A DNA stretch of 64,000 bases, from NCBI RefSeq assembly GCF_050589685.1, contig NZ_JBNGOS010000011.1, forward strand, positions 1-64,000, in the 5' to 3' direction. This DNA is from Saccharicrinis sp050589685 (GTDB lineage: Bacteria > Bacteroidota > Bacteroidia > Bacteroidales > Marinilabiliaceae). A program made the translations under genes and the position numbers. Under the pieces are notes generated by a model. It saw only the letters and a program-made list of their open reading frames with translations. It was not told where the DNA came from and made no database searches. Positions 23,998 to 32,019 of the stretch are shown piece after piece. Each line of letters starts with the position of its first letter. Within the stretch, counting starts at the first letter, position 1.

Positions 23998-24690
23998 TTA
24001 ATTTGACATCAATATATCTATTAACTCTTCCATTCCGTGCGAAGCCTTTTTTTGAATGAAAGTAATATTCTCTTGTGGAGTAAAAGCAGGCGATCCGGGA
24101 TCAATTACATAAATTGGTATTGTATCTTTAATGTAGTTCATTAGCCCTGCTGCCGGATACACGTTTAACGAAGTCCCCACCACAAGCACCATTTCAGCTT
24201 CCTGAATAAGCTCAACCGCTTCGTGCATTGCCCAAACAGCCTCGCCAAACCAAACAATATGGGGCCGTAACTGGCTTCCTTTTTCGCACAAGTCACCCAA
24301 CTTCAATTCCCAATCCTTCATTTCATAAACCAACGATGTGTCAATAGTACTTCGTACTTTTTTGAGTTCACCGTGTAAATGCAGCACATTTGTTGAACCA
24401 GCCCTTTCGTGCAAATCATCCACATTTTGAGTGATCACTTGTACGTCATACTTCTTTTCTAATTGCGCAATCAACAAGTGCCCTTTATTGGGCTCACACT
24501 CGAAAAGTTGTTTTCGTCGCTGATTATAAAAATCCATCACCAGCTGAGGGGTGTTGGCCCAGGCAATTGGGCTTGCAACTTCAGTTATATCGTATTGCTC
24601 CCAAAGCCCGCCCATATCCCGAAAGGTCATGATACCGCTTTCCTGGCTCATGCCGGCACCCGAAAATACTGCAATCTTAGTTTTACTCAT
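23998..24690 (-). CDS. sirtuin NAD-dependent deacylase (CobB-like), without the zinc Cys set
   Basis: 230 residues. NAD-binding motifs are GAGMSQESGIMTFRD (11-25) and TQNVDDLHERAG (87-98); the catalytic His is H106 in LHLHGEL. FYNQRR carries Tyr55 and Arg58, the pair that recognises succinyl/malonyl-lysine in SIRT5 and CobB, so desuccinylase activity is likely. The zinc ribbon region (about 112-140) has a single Cys (Cys135) instead of the usual four, so the structural zinc is absent. It releases O-acyl-ADP-ribose and nicotinamide from acylated lysines. It is a single gene, divergent from the AlkD-like gene by 47 bp. Confidence 0.9.
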   Translation of the reverse strand: MSKTKIAVFSGAGMSQESGIMTFRDMGGLWEQYDITEVASPIAWANTPQLVMDFYNQRRKQLFECEPNKGHLLIAQLEKKYDVQVITQNVDDLHERAGSTNVLHLHGELKKVRSTIDTSLVYEMKDWELKLGDLCEKGSQLRPHIVWFGEAVWAMHEAVELIQEAEMVLVVGTSLNVYPAAGLMNYIKDTIPIYVIDPGSPAFTPQENITFIQKKASHGMEELIDILMSN

Positions 24691-24737
24691 TAAATTAATA
24701 TTTTTACTTTAGTGAAAATACAAAAATGAGGTGACAA

Positions 24738-25409
24738 ATGGTACATGATTTCATCAACACTTTGGAAATTGAATTTCTAAGGTTTGCCGATGCAAGTACT
24801 GCCCAATGGCAAAAGAATTATATGAAAAACAAATTTGAGTTTTATGGTATCAGGGCACCTAAGCTAAAAGAAATAGAAAAGCCTTTCCTCCAAAAAGATT
24901 TCTTACCTCCAAAAACGGATATCGAAAATTTAGCAAAATCGCTATGGAACAAGCCTCAGCGAGAGTACCAATATTTCGGCATACATCTTTTATATAAATA
25001 CCGGAAACAAATAGAATTTGACGACATCAAGTTGTTTGAACACCTCATCGTTAACAAGTCGTGGTGGGATAGCGTTGACGGTATTGGCCCAAAACTTGTG
25101 GGAGATTACTTTCTAAAATTCCCTGAACAAAGAGATGTGTATACTGAGAAATGGCTAAACTCTGACCATATTTGGTTAAAACGTTCATGCCTTATCTGTC
25201 AATTGTTTTATAAAGAGCAATTGGACACAGAGTTCCTTACTTATGTAATCAAACACCTTTTAGGGTCGAAAGAGTTCTTTATCAACAAGGCTATTGGATG
25301 GATCCTAAGGCAATATAGCAGAACAAACCCGCAATGGGTAGAACAGTACTCAAAAAGTACTGTTCTACATCCACTTAGCAAAAGAGAGGCCCTAAGATTG
25401 ATAAAGTAG
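24738..25409 (+). CDS. DNA alkylation repair (AlkD-like) HEAT-repeat protein
   Basis: 223 residues, all-helical, with AlkD-family features: YMKNKFEFYGIRAPKLKEIE near the N-terminus, REYQYFGIHLLYKYRK in the middle, and WWDSVDGIGPKLVGDYF followed by WLKRSCLICQL. The C-terminus INKAIGWILRQYSRTNPQWV matches the family ending. AlkD-type glycosylases remove cationic alkylpurines without base flipping; the WWD segment provides the Trp and Asp used for catalysis. Near its 3' end the gene contains a perfect 13-bp inverted repeat (25338-25368), odd for coding DNA. It is monocistronic. Confidence 0.87.
   Translation: MVHDFINTLEIEFLRFADASTAQWQKNYMKNKFEFYGIRAPKLKEIEKPFLQKDFLPPKTDIENLAKSLWNKPQREYQYFGIHLLYKYRKQIEFDDIKLFEHLIVNKSWWDSVDGIGPKLVGDYFLKFPEQRDVYTEKWLNSDHIWLKRSCLICQLFYKEQLDTEFLTYVIKHLLGSKEFFINKAIGWILRQYSRTNPQWVEQYSKSTVLHPLSKREALRLIK
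25338..25368 (+). repeat. perfect inverted repeat inside the AlkD-like gene
   Basis: GTAGAACAGTACT (25338-25350) and AGTACTGTTCTAC (25356-25368) flank a CAAAA loop. The repeat lies in the coding sequence, 41 bp before the stop. Such a stable hairpin could slow ribosomes or act as a 3'-end structure of the mRNA. Confidence 0.8.
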
Positions 25410-25543
25410 AAGAACTTTAGAGCTAGAAACGACGTGACATGGTATCACCTGTTAGCTGTATTTCAGTTGACCCAACACAAACTCTTTCTTTCTTCTGGAA
25501 ACAGGAATTGACATTCATCGTTCACTTTATGGTAGTCTTCATC

Positions 25544-27724
25544 CTACTGTTTGGTTAATTTATCACTTCGCGATTTCATTATATGGTCTAATTCCGTCTT
25601 AAAATTATACATGCGAAAATTATCATCCATCACTTTCCCCTCTTTGTCGATAACAACATATCGCGGGATACCATTGAATTTAAATAGCTGGCGTAGGTAT
25701 AAATAATCGTTGCCCGAAATGCGATAGGTGTTTCTTAACTCCTGATCTTTAATAAACTCATTGTAGTTTTTTTCGGGAGAGCTTTGTTCATCTGTGATAA
25801 ATACAAAGTCGATTTCCTTGCTGTTTTCATACTCCTTTCGGGTCTCTTTCATTCGCTTGATACCTCCAACACAAGGACCACATGAGGTAGCCCAAAAGTC
25901 CACAAACAATATTTTGCCTTTGTGGGGTTTAATAATGTTGTTGAAAATTTCAGCGGCTGTTCCTTCCGGCAGTTCGTACGCTCGGTTGGCATTATCTCCA
26001 TAGACTTTTTCAAACAGTTTATCACCTGTCGCAATTAGGTACGGATGCTCGATACCTTCTTTTAAATCCTGCCAAAATTCCTCAGCAACTCCCTTGTCTA
26101 CATTTTCGAATTTGTACTTTAATGACCTCACTTTAGCAACATCCAACGTGAGGTTATTTTCGATGTTATATTTTTCGGCCAGTTCTTTTTCTGCATCATC
26201 CCATGTTGGCACTTCTGCTTTATATCTGTGAGCCGATGCCAGTTCTTGCCATTTTTGGATAGTGCTGCCATACCGTTCACTAAATACCTTATAGCTTAAC
26301 TGCATATCTTTCATTTGCTCAATTTCTTCGGGTGTTTTTCCTTTTTTTGAGGCAAGTAAAGCGTATTCCTTGTCCTCTTTGGATAACAATGGTTCATTAT
26401 CGATTAAATATTGATATACATTAACAGGGGGTTGGATTTTTATGTTTCTTGTGTGTTTGGTTATCAACTCGCTGAATTCATAAGCGTTTACAAATGATCT
26501 AAATTCAGTATTGATAAACAAAGCATGATCGCCCAATGGAATATCCCTTAAGAAATTGTAAAACGAATCGGGAAGTGGTTTTTGTAATTCCTTATTAGTC
26601 GTATCTTGTCTGGCTATATATTTTCTTTGCCTGGCCAACGAATACAATTCTTGCGCATGTGTTAGGATAATCTTATTTTTTAATATAGGATAAACCTTGT
26701 CAGCGTTTATTCGCCATGCTTTAATATAATACTCGACCTTGGCCAGTTCCATTTCCTTCTTACGTGTATATAGTTCTGCCAATTCATCCTCGGTCATTTT
26801 TTTCTGCTGCTCTCTGTGTTTAAAGTAACTCCTGTCTTCAAACTCAAAGTCCAACAACTGTTGGTTAATCTTTGCCAGTTTGCCTTTGAAACCGGTATCC
26901 CACATTTTGTAGTTTATATGTCTATAGCGGTCGGCGTATAAAAAATCCTCCCAATTCAAAATCATACCTAAAGTGAGGCCAGGTTCCAGGTAAAAAGGAA
27001 TCCAGGTTTTACCGATTTTCATGGATGAATATAATGGGGAGATGAGCGGAAGCATTACATCAAAACGTCCATCTGGTTGTATTTCAACTACAATAGGGTA
27101 ATCCTCTCCTGTTAAATAGTTGCTCAAATATACCATTCCAGTGGTTATACCAGATTTAGCGGAGTAACCTTTTATATAACCTACAATCCTTCCTTCTTCT
27201 TCCAAAAAGAAATCCCTGGAGTTATAATCCTTTAAAGGTTCTTTCTTACATTTATCCACTTCTTTGTTAAGCCATTCGTTTATTTCAATGGGCAATGTTA
27301 AATTGTGTGGTTTCAGTCCCGCTTTGCCTTCATCGAGCGAAACACCAAAAATTTGATCGTTAAAATCAAAGCTTTGGGTTGTTTGATCGAGCGGAGGAAA
27401 AACCAATACAAAGGTGCTGTCACTCGAACTTGGCATTCTTACTTTTTGACCGAATTTTACCCCAACAACTTCTTTTATTTTATATTCCTTCTTTGTATCG
27501 CAATCTATAAGTTTTTCTTCATTGCTAAAGTCGACCCACCAATTCGGTATAAAAGTTGAATGTATATAGACACGGGTTTCTTCCGGGCTTGTTTCTATTT
27601 TAGAAATCGTATTGAGACCAGTGTTTCTGAACTCATAATAAGGGTTATTGATTACTTTGGCTTTTTGGGCAAGCATACTTGCCGAGATTAGCAAAACCAA
27701 GGCTGATAAAAATAGGTTCTTCAT
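25544..27724 (-). CDS. secreted multidomain protein with C-terminal TlpA-type thioredoxin domain
   Basis: 726 residues. The signal peptide is MKNLFLSALVLLISASMLAQ. The long N-terminal part (about 25-600) has no family I recognise. It starts with beta-rich sequence (YEFRNTGLNTISKIE, TRVYIHSTF), continues with a CarboxypepD-like or beta-sandwich stretch (IVGYIKGYSAKSGITTGMVY) and a long helical region. The C-terminal thioredoxin fold (about 603-726) has FVDFWATSCGPC with the CGPC active site at 615-618 and a cis-Pro in FKFNGIPRYVV. It is probably periplasmic and may reduce disulfides or respond to redox stress. It is monocistronic and convergent with the AlkD-like gene. Confidence 0.82.
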   Translation of the reverse strand: MKNLFLSALVLLISASMLAQKAKVINNPYYEFRNTGLNTISKIETSPEETRVYIHSTFIPNWWVDFSNEEKLIDCDTKKEYKIKEVVGVKFGQKVRMPSSSDSTFVLVFPPLDQTTQSFDFNDQIFGVSLDEGKAGLKPHNLTLPIEINEWLNKEVDKCKKEPLKDYNSRDFFLEEEGRIVGYIKGYSAKSGITTGMVYLSNYLTGEDYPIVVEIQPDGRFDVMLPLISPLYSSMKIGKTWIPFYLEPGLTLGMILNWEDFLYADRYRHINYKMWDTGFKGKLAKINQQLLDFEFEDRSYFKHREQQKKMTEDELAELYTRKKEMELAKVEYYIKAWRINADKVYPILKNKIILTHAQELYSLARQRKYIARQDTTNKELQKPLPDSFYNFLRDIPLGDHALFINTEFRSFVNAYEFSELITKHTRNIKIQPPVNVYQYLIDNEPLLSKEDKEYALLASKKGKTPEEIEQMKDMQLSYKVFSERYGSTIQKWQELASAHRYKAEVPTWDDAEKELAEKYNIENNLTLDVAKVRSLKYKFENVDKGVAEEFWQDLKEGIEHPYLIATGDKLFEKVYGDNANRAYELPEGTAAEIFNNIIKPHKGKILFVDFWATSCGPCVGGIKRMKETRKEYENSKEIDFVFITDEQSSPEKNYNEFIKDQELRNTYRISGNDYLYLRQLFKFNGIPRYVVIDKEGKVMDDNFRMYNFKTELDHIMKSRSDKLTKQ

Positions 27725-27853
27725 AGTTTAAAATATTATTTGACAATTTGAACAATAAATATACAAAGTCTATTAGTCAAAACAGCTCAATTTCCTTAAA
27801 ATTATGGATGAAATTTAGTTGCAATGCGTAAATAGGTAATCGGCAATAATTTT

Positions 27854-27861
27854 TACATTTG
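27854..27861 (+). promoter_or_regulatory. -7 promoter box of pdxB
   Basis: TACATTTG matches TAnnTTTG. It ends 15 bp before the chosen pdxB ATG (27877) and overlaps the GTG at 27859 that would otherwise extend the frame, so the ATG is the better start. Confidence 0.5.
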
Positions 27862-27876
27862 TGTAAACTATTATTT

Positions 27877-29013
27877 ATGATCAACATTATTGCCGATAAT
27901 AAAATTCCTTTTCTGGAAGGAGTACTTGAACCATATGCGAATGTTACTTATCTACCGGGAGCAAAAACGGATGCCAATGTTGTAAAAAATGCCGATGCTC
28001 TGATAACTCGCACCAGAACAAAATGTAATTCGGAAAACCTGAAAGGAAGCAAAGTCAAAATGATAGCCACGGCCACTATCGGGTTTGATCATATTGATAC
28101 GAACTATTGCGAAAAAAGTGGAATTGAATGGACGAATGCACCGGGTTGCAACTCTGGCTCTGTTAAACAATATGTAGCCGCTACCTTGGCCACCATTGCA
28201 AGCCAACAGAACATTGATCTGGAAGATAAAACTTTGGGAATCGTTGGCGTAGGTAATGTAGGTAGTAAAGTAGCTGATTTTGCGAAAGCCATAGGCATGA
28301 AAGTACTTCTGAACGATCCGCCCAGAGCAGAAAAAGAAGGAAATGGGAATTTTGTGGGACTCGACGAACTGATCACAAAATCGGATATTATCACCTTTCA
28401 TGTTCCATTACAAAGAGAGGGTAAATACAAAACATTCCATTTGGGGAATACACAATTGTTTTCGAGATGTAAAAAAGGTGTGATCATTATTAATAGTTCA
28501 AGAGGAGAGGTTACGAATAATAATGATTTGTTAGTTGCTTTAAATAATCAGTTAATTGGGCAAGTTATTCTGGATGTATGGGAAAACGAACCGGACATGA
28601 ATATTGACTTGCTGAACAAAAGCTTTATCGCCACGCCGCATATAGCAGGATATTCTGCCGACGGGAAGGCTAATGGAACTTCCATGAGTGTTCAGGCTAT
28701 TAGTCGGTCTTTTGATTTACCGTTAAAGGATTGGTATCCAGATAATATTCCGGCTCCTGGTAACCCAACTATTCACATAGATGCGTATGGCCTAAGCCAT
28801 CAGGATGTTTGGACGAAAGCCGTGTTGCACACCTACATTATCAAGGAAGATGATACACGTTTCCGGCATCATCCAGAAACTTTCGAACAGCTAAGAGGAT
28901 CTTATCCAATTCGGAGGGAGTTTCAGGCGTACCAGGTAATTTTAAAAAACGGAACGGAAGAATTAAAAGAAATGCTGAACAAAATAGGTTTCGAACATAT
29001 TGAATTGGTTTAA
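27877..29013 (+). CDS. pdxB: 4-phosphoerythronate dehydrogenase PdxB
   Basis: 378 residues, the PdxB length, starting MINIIADNKIPFLEGVLEP as is typical; a GTG six codons upstream lies in the promoter box. It is a D-2-hydroxyacid dehydrogenase: NAD-binding LGIVGVGNVGSKVADFAKA, the Arg of INSSRGEV, the Glu of DVWENEP and the catalytic His of ATPHIAGYSADGK. The C-terminal PdxB dimer domain follows (FRHHPETFEQLRGSYPIRRE). It oxidises 4-phosphoerythronate in pyridoxal phosphate synthesis by the DXP-dependent route. It stands alone on the plus strand ahead of gnd, which has its own -7 box. Confidence 0.9.
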   Translation: MINIIADNKIPFLEGVLEPYANVTYLPGAKTDANVVKNADALITRTRTKCNSENLKGSKVKMIATATIGFDHIDTNYCEKSGIEWTNAPGCNSGSVKQYVAATLATIASQQNIDLEDKTLGIVGVGNVGSKVADFAKAIGMKVLLNDPPRAEKEGNGNFVGLDELITKSDIITFHVPLQREGKYKTFHLGNTQLFSRCKKGVIIINSSRGEVTNNNDLLVALNNQLIGQVILDVWENEPDMNIDLLNKSFIATPHIAGYSADGKANGTSMSVQAISRSFDLPLKDWYPDNIPAPGNPTIHIDAYGLSHQDVWTKAVLHTYIIKEDDTRFRHHPETFEQLRGSYPIRREFQAYQVILKNGTEELKEMLNKIGFEHIELV

Positions 29014-29096
29014 ATAAATTAGATAATAAGGCCTAACCTGATCTATTCATCAATTATTCTATTACAAAAGTTTATGAAATAATCAGGTTAAAACGT

Positions 29097-29104
29097 TAAA
29101 TTTG
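29097..29104 (+). promoter_or_regulatory. -7 promoter box of gnd
   Basis: TAAATTTG matches the -7 consensus and lies 25 bp upstream of the gnd ATG. No clear -33 element was seen. Confidence 0.45.
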
Positions 29105-29128
29105 AGCTTCTACAAATAATTTACTGAT

Positions 29129-30580
29129 ATGAGCAAAAAAGCAGATATAGGATTAATTGGTTTAGCCGTAATGGGCGAGAACCTGGTTTTAAACATGGAA
29201 AGCAAAGGCTATACTGTAGCTGTTTACAACAGAACCACCGAAAAAGTCGACAAATTTGTGAACGGTCGCGGTGCCGGCAAAAACTTTATCGGAACCCATT
29301 CTATCGAAGAACTGGTGGCCTCGCTGGAACGCCCACGTAAAGTCATGATGCTGGTAAAAGCCGGTGGGCCTGTTGATGCACTCATCGACCAAATCATTCC
29401 TTATCTTGAGGAGGGCGATATCATCATCGACGGTGGCAATTCCCATTTCCCTGATTCCATCCGCAGAACCAAATATGTGGAAGAAAAAGGATTGCTATAT
29501 GTAGGCACCGGTGTTTCAGGTGGCGAAGAGGGAGCCTTAAAGGGACCATCAATAATGCCCGGAGGCTCTGATAAAGCATGGCCTTTTATTAAAGATATCT
29601 TTCAAAACATATCTGCCAAGGTAGAAAACAACGTACCATGCTGCGACTGGGTGGGACAAGACGGTGCCGGCCACTTTGTGAAAATGGTGCACAATGGCAT
29701 TGAGTATGGCGATATGCAGCTGATCTGTGAGGCTTATCATATCATGAAGGAATATGTAGGGCTGTCGCATGATGAGATGCACGATATTTTTAAAGAGTGG
29801 AACAAAGGCGACCTGGACAGTTACCTGATCGAGATCACGCGCGACATCATGGCCTACAAAGAAAACGGTGAGCCGTTGGTGGAGAAAATACTGGATGCTG
29901 CGGGACAAAAAGGAACCGGTAAATGGACAGGCATTTCTGCCCTGGATCTTGGAGTACCATTGACCTTGATTGGCGAATCGGTATTCGCTCGTTGCCTGTC
30001 AGCGCAAAAAGCAGAGCGCGTTGAAGCCGCCAAATTATTGGGCTCGCCTATCAAGAAATTCGAGGGTGACAAAGCGCAATTTATCAAGTATATCAAGGAT
30101 GCCCTTTTTGCTTCCAAGATTGTTTCTTACGCACAGGGTTATGTATTGATGCGCGAAGCAGCCAAAGAGAACAACTGGGATTTAAATTATGGAGGCATCG
30201 CTTTGATGTGGCGTGGTGGATGTATTATCCGTTCCGTATTTTTAAAGAATATAAAAGAGGCTTTCGATAACAATCCTGAATTACCCAACTTATTGCTCGA
30301 CCCTTATTTTAAAGGTAAGGTATCGGAAGCACTGGAAGGATGGCGTCAGGTAGTTGGACAAGCTGTTATGAACGGTATTCCTGTTCCAACATTCTCAAGT
30401 GCATTGAGTTATTTTGATGGTTACAGAACAGAGACCTTGCCAGCTAACTTATTGCAAGCGCAGCGCGATTATTTTGGAGCGCATACCTACGAAAGAGTAG
30501 ATAAACCAAGAGGAGAGTATTTCCATACCAACTGGACCGGACGAGGTGGAGATACGGCTTCTACGACTTATGATGTATAG
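29129..30580 (+). CDS. gnd: 6-phosphogluconate dehydrogenase (decarboxylating)
   Basis: 483 residues, the long homodimeric type. The NADP-binding N-terminus is GLIGLAVMGENLVLNMESKG with NRTTEK after strand 2. Catalytic motifs are GVSGGEEGALKGPSIMPGG (about 131-149) and FVKMVHNGIEYGDMQL, with the catalytic Lys and His-Asn. The C-terminal tail includes YFGAHTYERVDKPRG. It converts 6-phosphogluconate to ribulose 5-phosphate in the oxidative pentose phosphate pathway, giving NADPH. No zwf or pgl gene is adjacent. It ends before a terminator at 30613. Confidence 0.95.
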   Translation: MSKKADIGLIGLAVMGENLVLNMESKGYTVAVYNRTTEKVDKFVNGRGAGKNFIGTHSIEELVASLERPRKVMMLVKAGGPVDALIDQIIPYLEEGDIIIDGGNSHFPDSIRRTKYVEEKGLLYVGTGVSGGEEGALKGPSIMPGGSDKAWPFIKDIFQNISAKVENNVPCCDWVGQDGAGHFVKMVHNGIEYGDMQLICEAYHIMKEYVGLSHDEMHDIFKEWNKGDLDSYLIEITRDIMAYKENGEPLVEKILDAAGQKGTGKWTGISALDLGVPLTLIGESVFARCLSAQKAERVEAAKLLGSPIKKFEGDKAQFIKYIKDALFASKIVSYAQGYVLMREAAKENNWDLNYGGIALMWRGGCIIRSVFLKNIKEAFDNNPELPNLLLDPYFKGKVSEALEGWRQVVGQAVMNGIPVPTFSSALSYFDGYRTETLPANLLQAQRDYFGAHTYERVDKPRGEYFHTNWTGRGGDTASTTYDV

Positions 30581-30612
30581 ATTGTCAGGCATTAGATAAG
30601 ATACTTATATAC

Positions 30613-30643
30613 AAGGCTGTTCATTGATTTGAGCAGCCTTTGT
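30613..30643 (+). terminator. terminator of gnd
   Basis: AAGGCTGTTCA pairs with TTGAGCAGCCTT (11 bp with one G-U) around a short loop, followed by a T-rich stretch. It lies about 30 bp after the gnd stop. Confidence 0.65.
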
Positions 30644-30720
30644 TGTGTCAGCTATATCAACAACAATTTTTTACTCTGAATAGCTCAAATACAATTTGAA
30701 TTTTTCAGGGTAAAATGCAT

Positions 30721-30754
30721 AAAAAAACCTTGACTAAATTAATAATCAAGGTTT
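30721..30754 (-). terminator. terminator of the ilv-leu operon
   Basis: AAACCTTGA / TCAAGGTTT (30725-30733 with 30746-30754) forms a 9-bp stem, and on the minus strand it is followed by seven U's. It lies just beyond the leuB stop at 30777 and closes the branched-chain amino-acid operon. Confidence 0.88.
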
Positions 30755-30776
30755 ATATCTATTTAAACTTCAACAA

Positions 30777-31835
30777 TTAACCCGCAATATACTTTGCTAA
30801 CCAATCACCTACTTCAGATGTTTTGTACGATTTTTCCTTGCTGATATCTTCTGTTACCACTCCTTCTTCCAATGACTTATTAACCGCGTCACGCACCAAT
30901 TGCGCTTCCTCCAATAAATCCAAAGATTCCAGTAACATAGCAGCCGAGAGAACCGTTGCAACCGGGTTGGCAATATCCTTACCCGCAGCTTGTGGGTAAG
31001 AACCGTGAATAGGCTCAAATACGGAGGTATGCACACCAACAGAAGCTGATGGCAATAATCCTAAAGAACCTGTGATTACAGAAGCCTCATCGCTAATGAT
31101 ATCACCAAACATATTTTCGGTAACCATCACGTCGAATTTTTTAGGCCACTGGATCAACTGCATAGCCGCATTGTCAACGAACATGTAATCTACGGCAATA
31201 TCTTTATATTCTGGTTCCATTGCCTGGGCGGTCTCTCTCCAAAGACGAGAAGTTGCCAATACGTTAGCTTTATCCACAACCGTTAAACGCTTGTCTCTTT
31301 TACCTGCATATGAAAACGCCAGTTTTAGGATACGCTCAATTTCCTCCGTGGTATAGGTACAAGTATCGAAAGCCTTTTTTAAGTCCTCCGAACGGCCTTT
31401 TTCGCCAAAATAGATACCCCCGGTTAACTCACGTACCACCACCAAATCGGCACCTTCCACAATATCTAAACGCAATGGACTCTTATCCAACAAGGAAGGA
31501 AATGTAGCTACCGGACGTATGTTAGCATACAAGCCTAACTTTTTACGCATGGCCAAAAGACCTTGCTCCGGACGAACCTTGGCTTTGGGATCGTTATCGA
31601 ATTTTGGGTCACCGATGGCCCCAAATAAAACGGCATCCGAATTCATACAAACTTCGTGCGTTGCTTCAGGGTAAGGATCACCCACCTGATCGATGGCAGT
31701 AGCACCAACCAAAGCTGGCGTGTAAGTTACTTCGTGGTTGTACTTGGTAGCAATGGCATCAATCACTTTTTGTGCTTGCGCTACAATCTCGGGACCAATT
31801 CCGTCACCGGCTAATACAGCAATATTCAATTTCAT
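30777..31835 (-). CDS. leuB: 3-isopropylmalate dehydrogenase LeuB
   Basis: 352 residues of the isocitrate/isopropylmalate dehydrogenase family. AVLAGDGIGPEIVAQA opens the chain; LLAMRKKLGLYANIRP, VVVRELTGGIYFG, TVVDKANVLATSRLWR and EPIHGSYPQAAGKDIANP carry the Arg, Tyr, Lys and Asp residues of the active site and the NAD-binding loop. It oxidises and decarboxylates 3-isopropylmalate in leucine synthesis. If the enzyme just upstream is a citramalate synthase, LeuB would also handle 3-methylmalate. It is the last gene of the ilv-leu series; the gap to the previous gene is 184 bp and contains CACAGAAGCACGGAGG-type spacer sequence. Confidence 0.95.
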   Translation of the reverse strand: MKLNIAVLAGDGIGPEIVAQAQKVIDAIATKYNHEVTYTPALVGATAIDQVGDPYPEATHEVCMNSDAVLFGAIGDPKFDNDPKAKVRPEQGLLAMRKKLGLYANIRPVATFPSLLDKSPLRLDIVEGADLVVVRELTGGIYFGEKGRSEDLKKAFDTCTYTTEEIERILKLAFSYAGKRDKRLTVVDKANVLATSRLWRETAQAMEPEYKDIAVDYMFVDNAAMQLIQWPKKFDVMVTENMFGDIISDEASVITGSLGLLPSASVGVHTSVFEPIHGSYPQAAGKDIANPVATVLSAAMLLESLDLLEEAQLVRDAVNKSLEEGVVTEDISKEKSYKTSEVGDWLAKYIAG

Positions 31836-32019
31836 TTCCTAAAAATTAATCACAAAGTATTATAAACTGACAAAAAACACAGAAGCACGGAGGCTCTGAG
31901 CTTTTTTATGTTTATTACTTTATTCGTTTATTTATTTTGAATTTATATTTCAATTTAGCAGAAACTAAACACATTACTTTAAAATTTTTCTGTGTCTTTT
32001 TTGTCTCTGTGTTCGTTTC

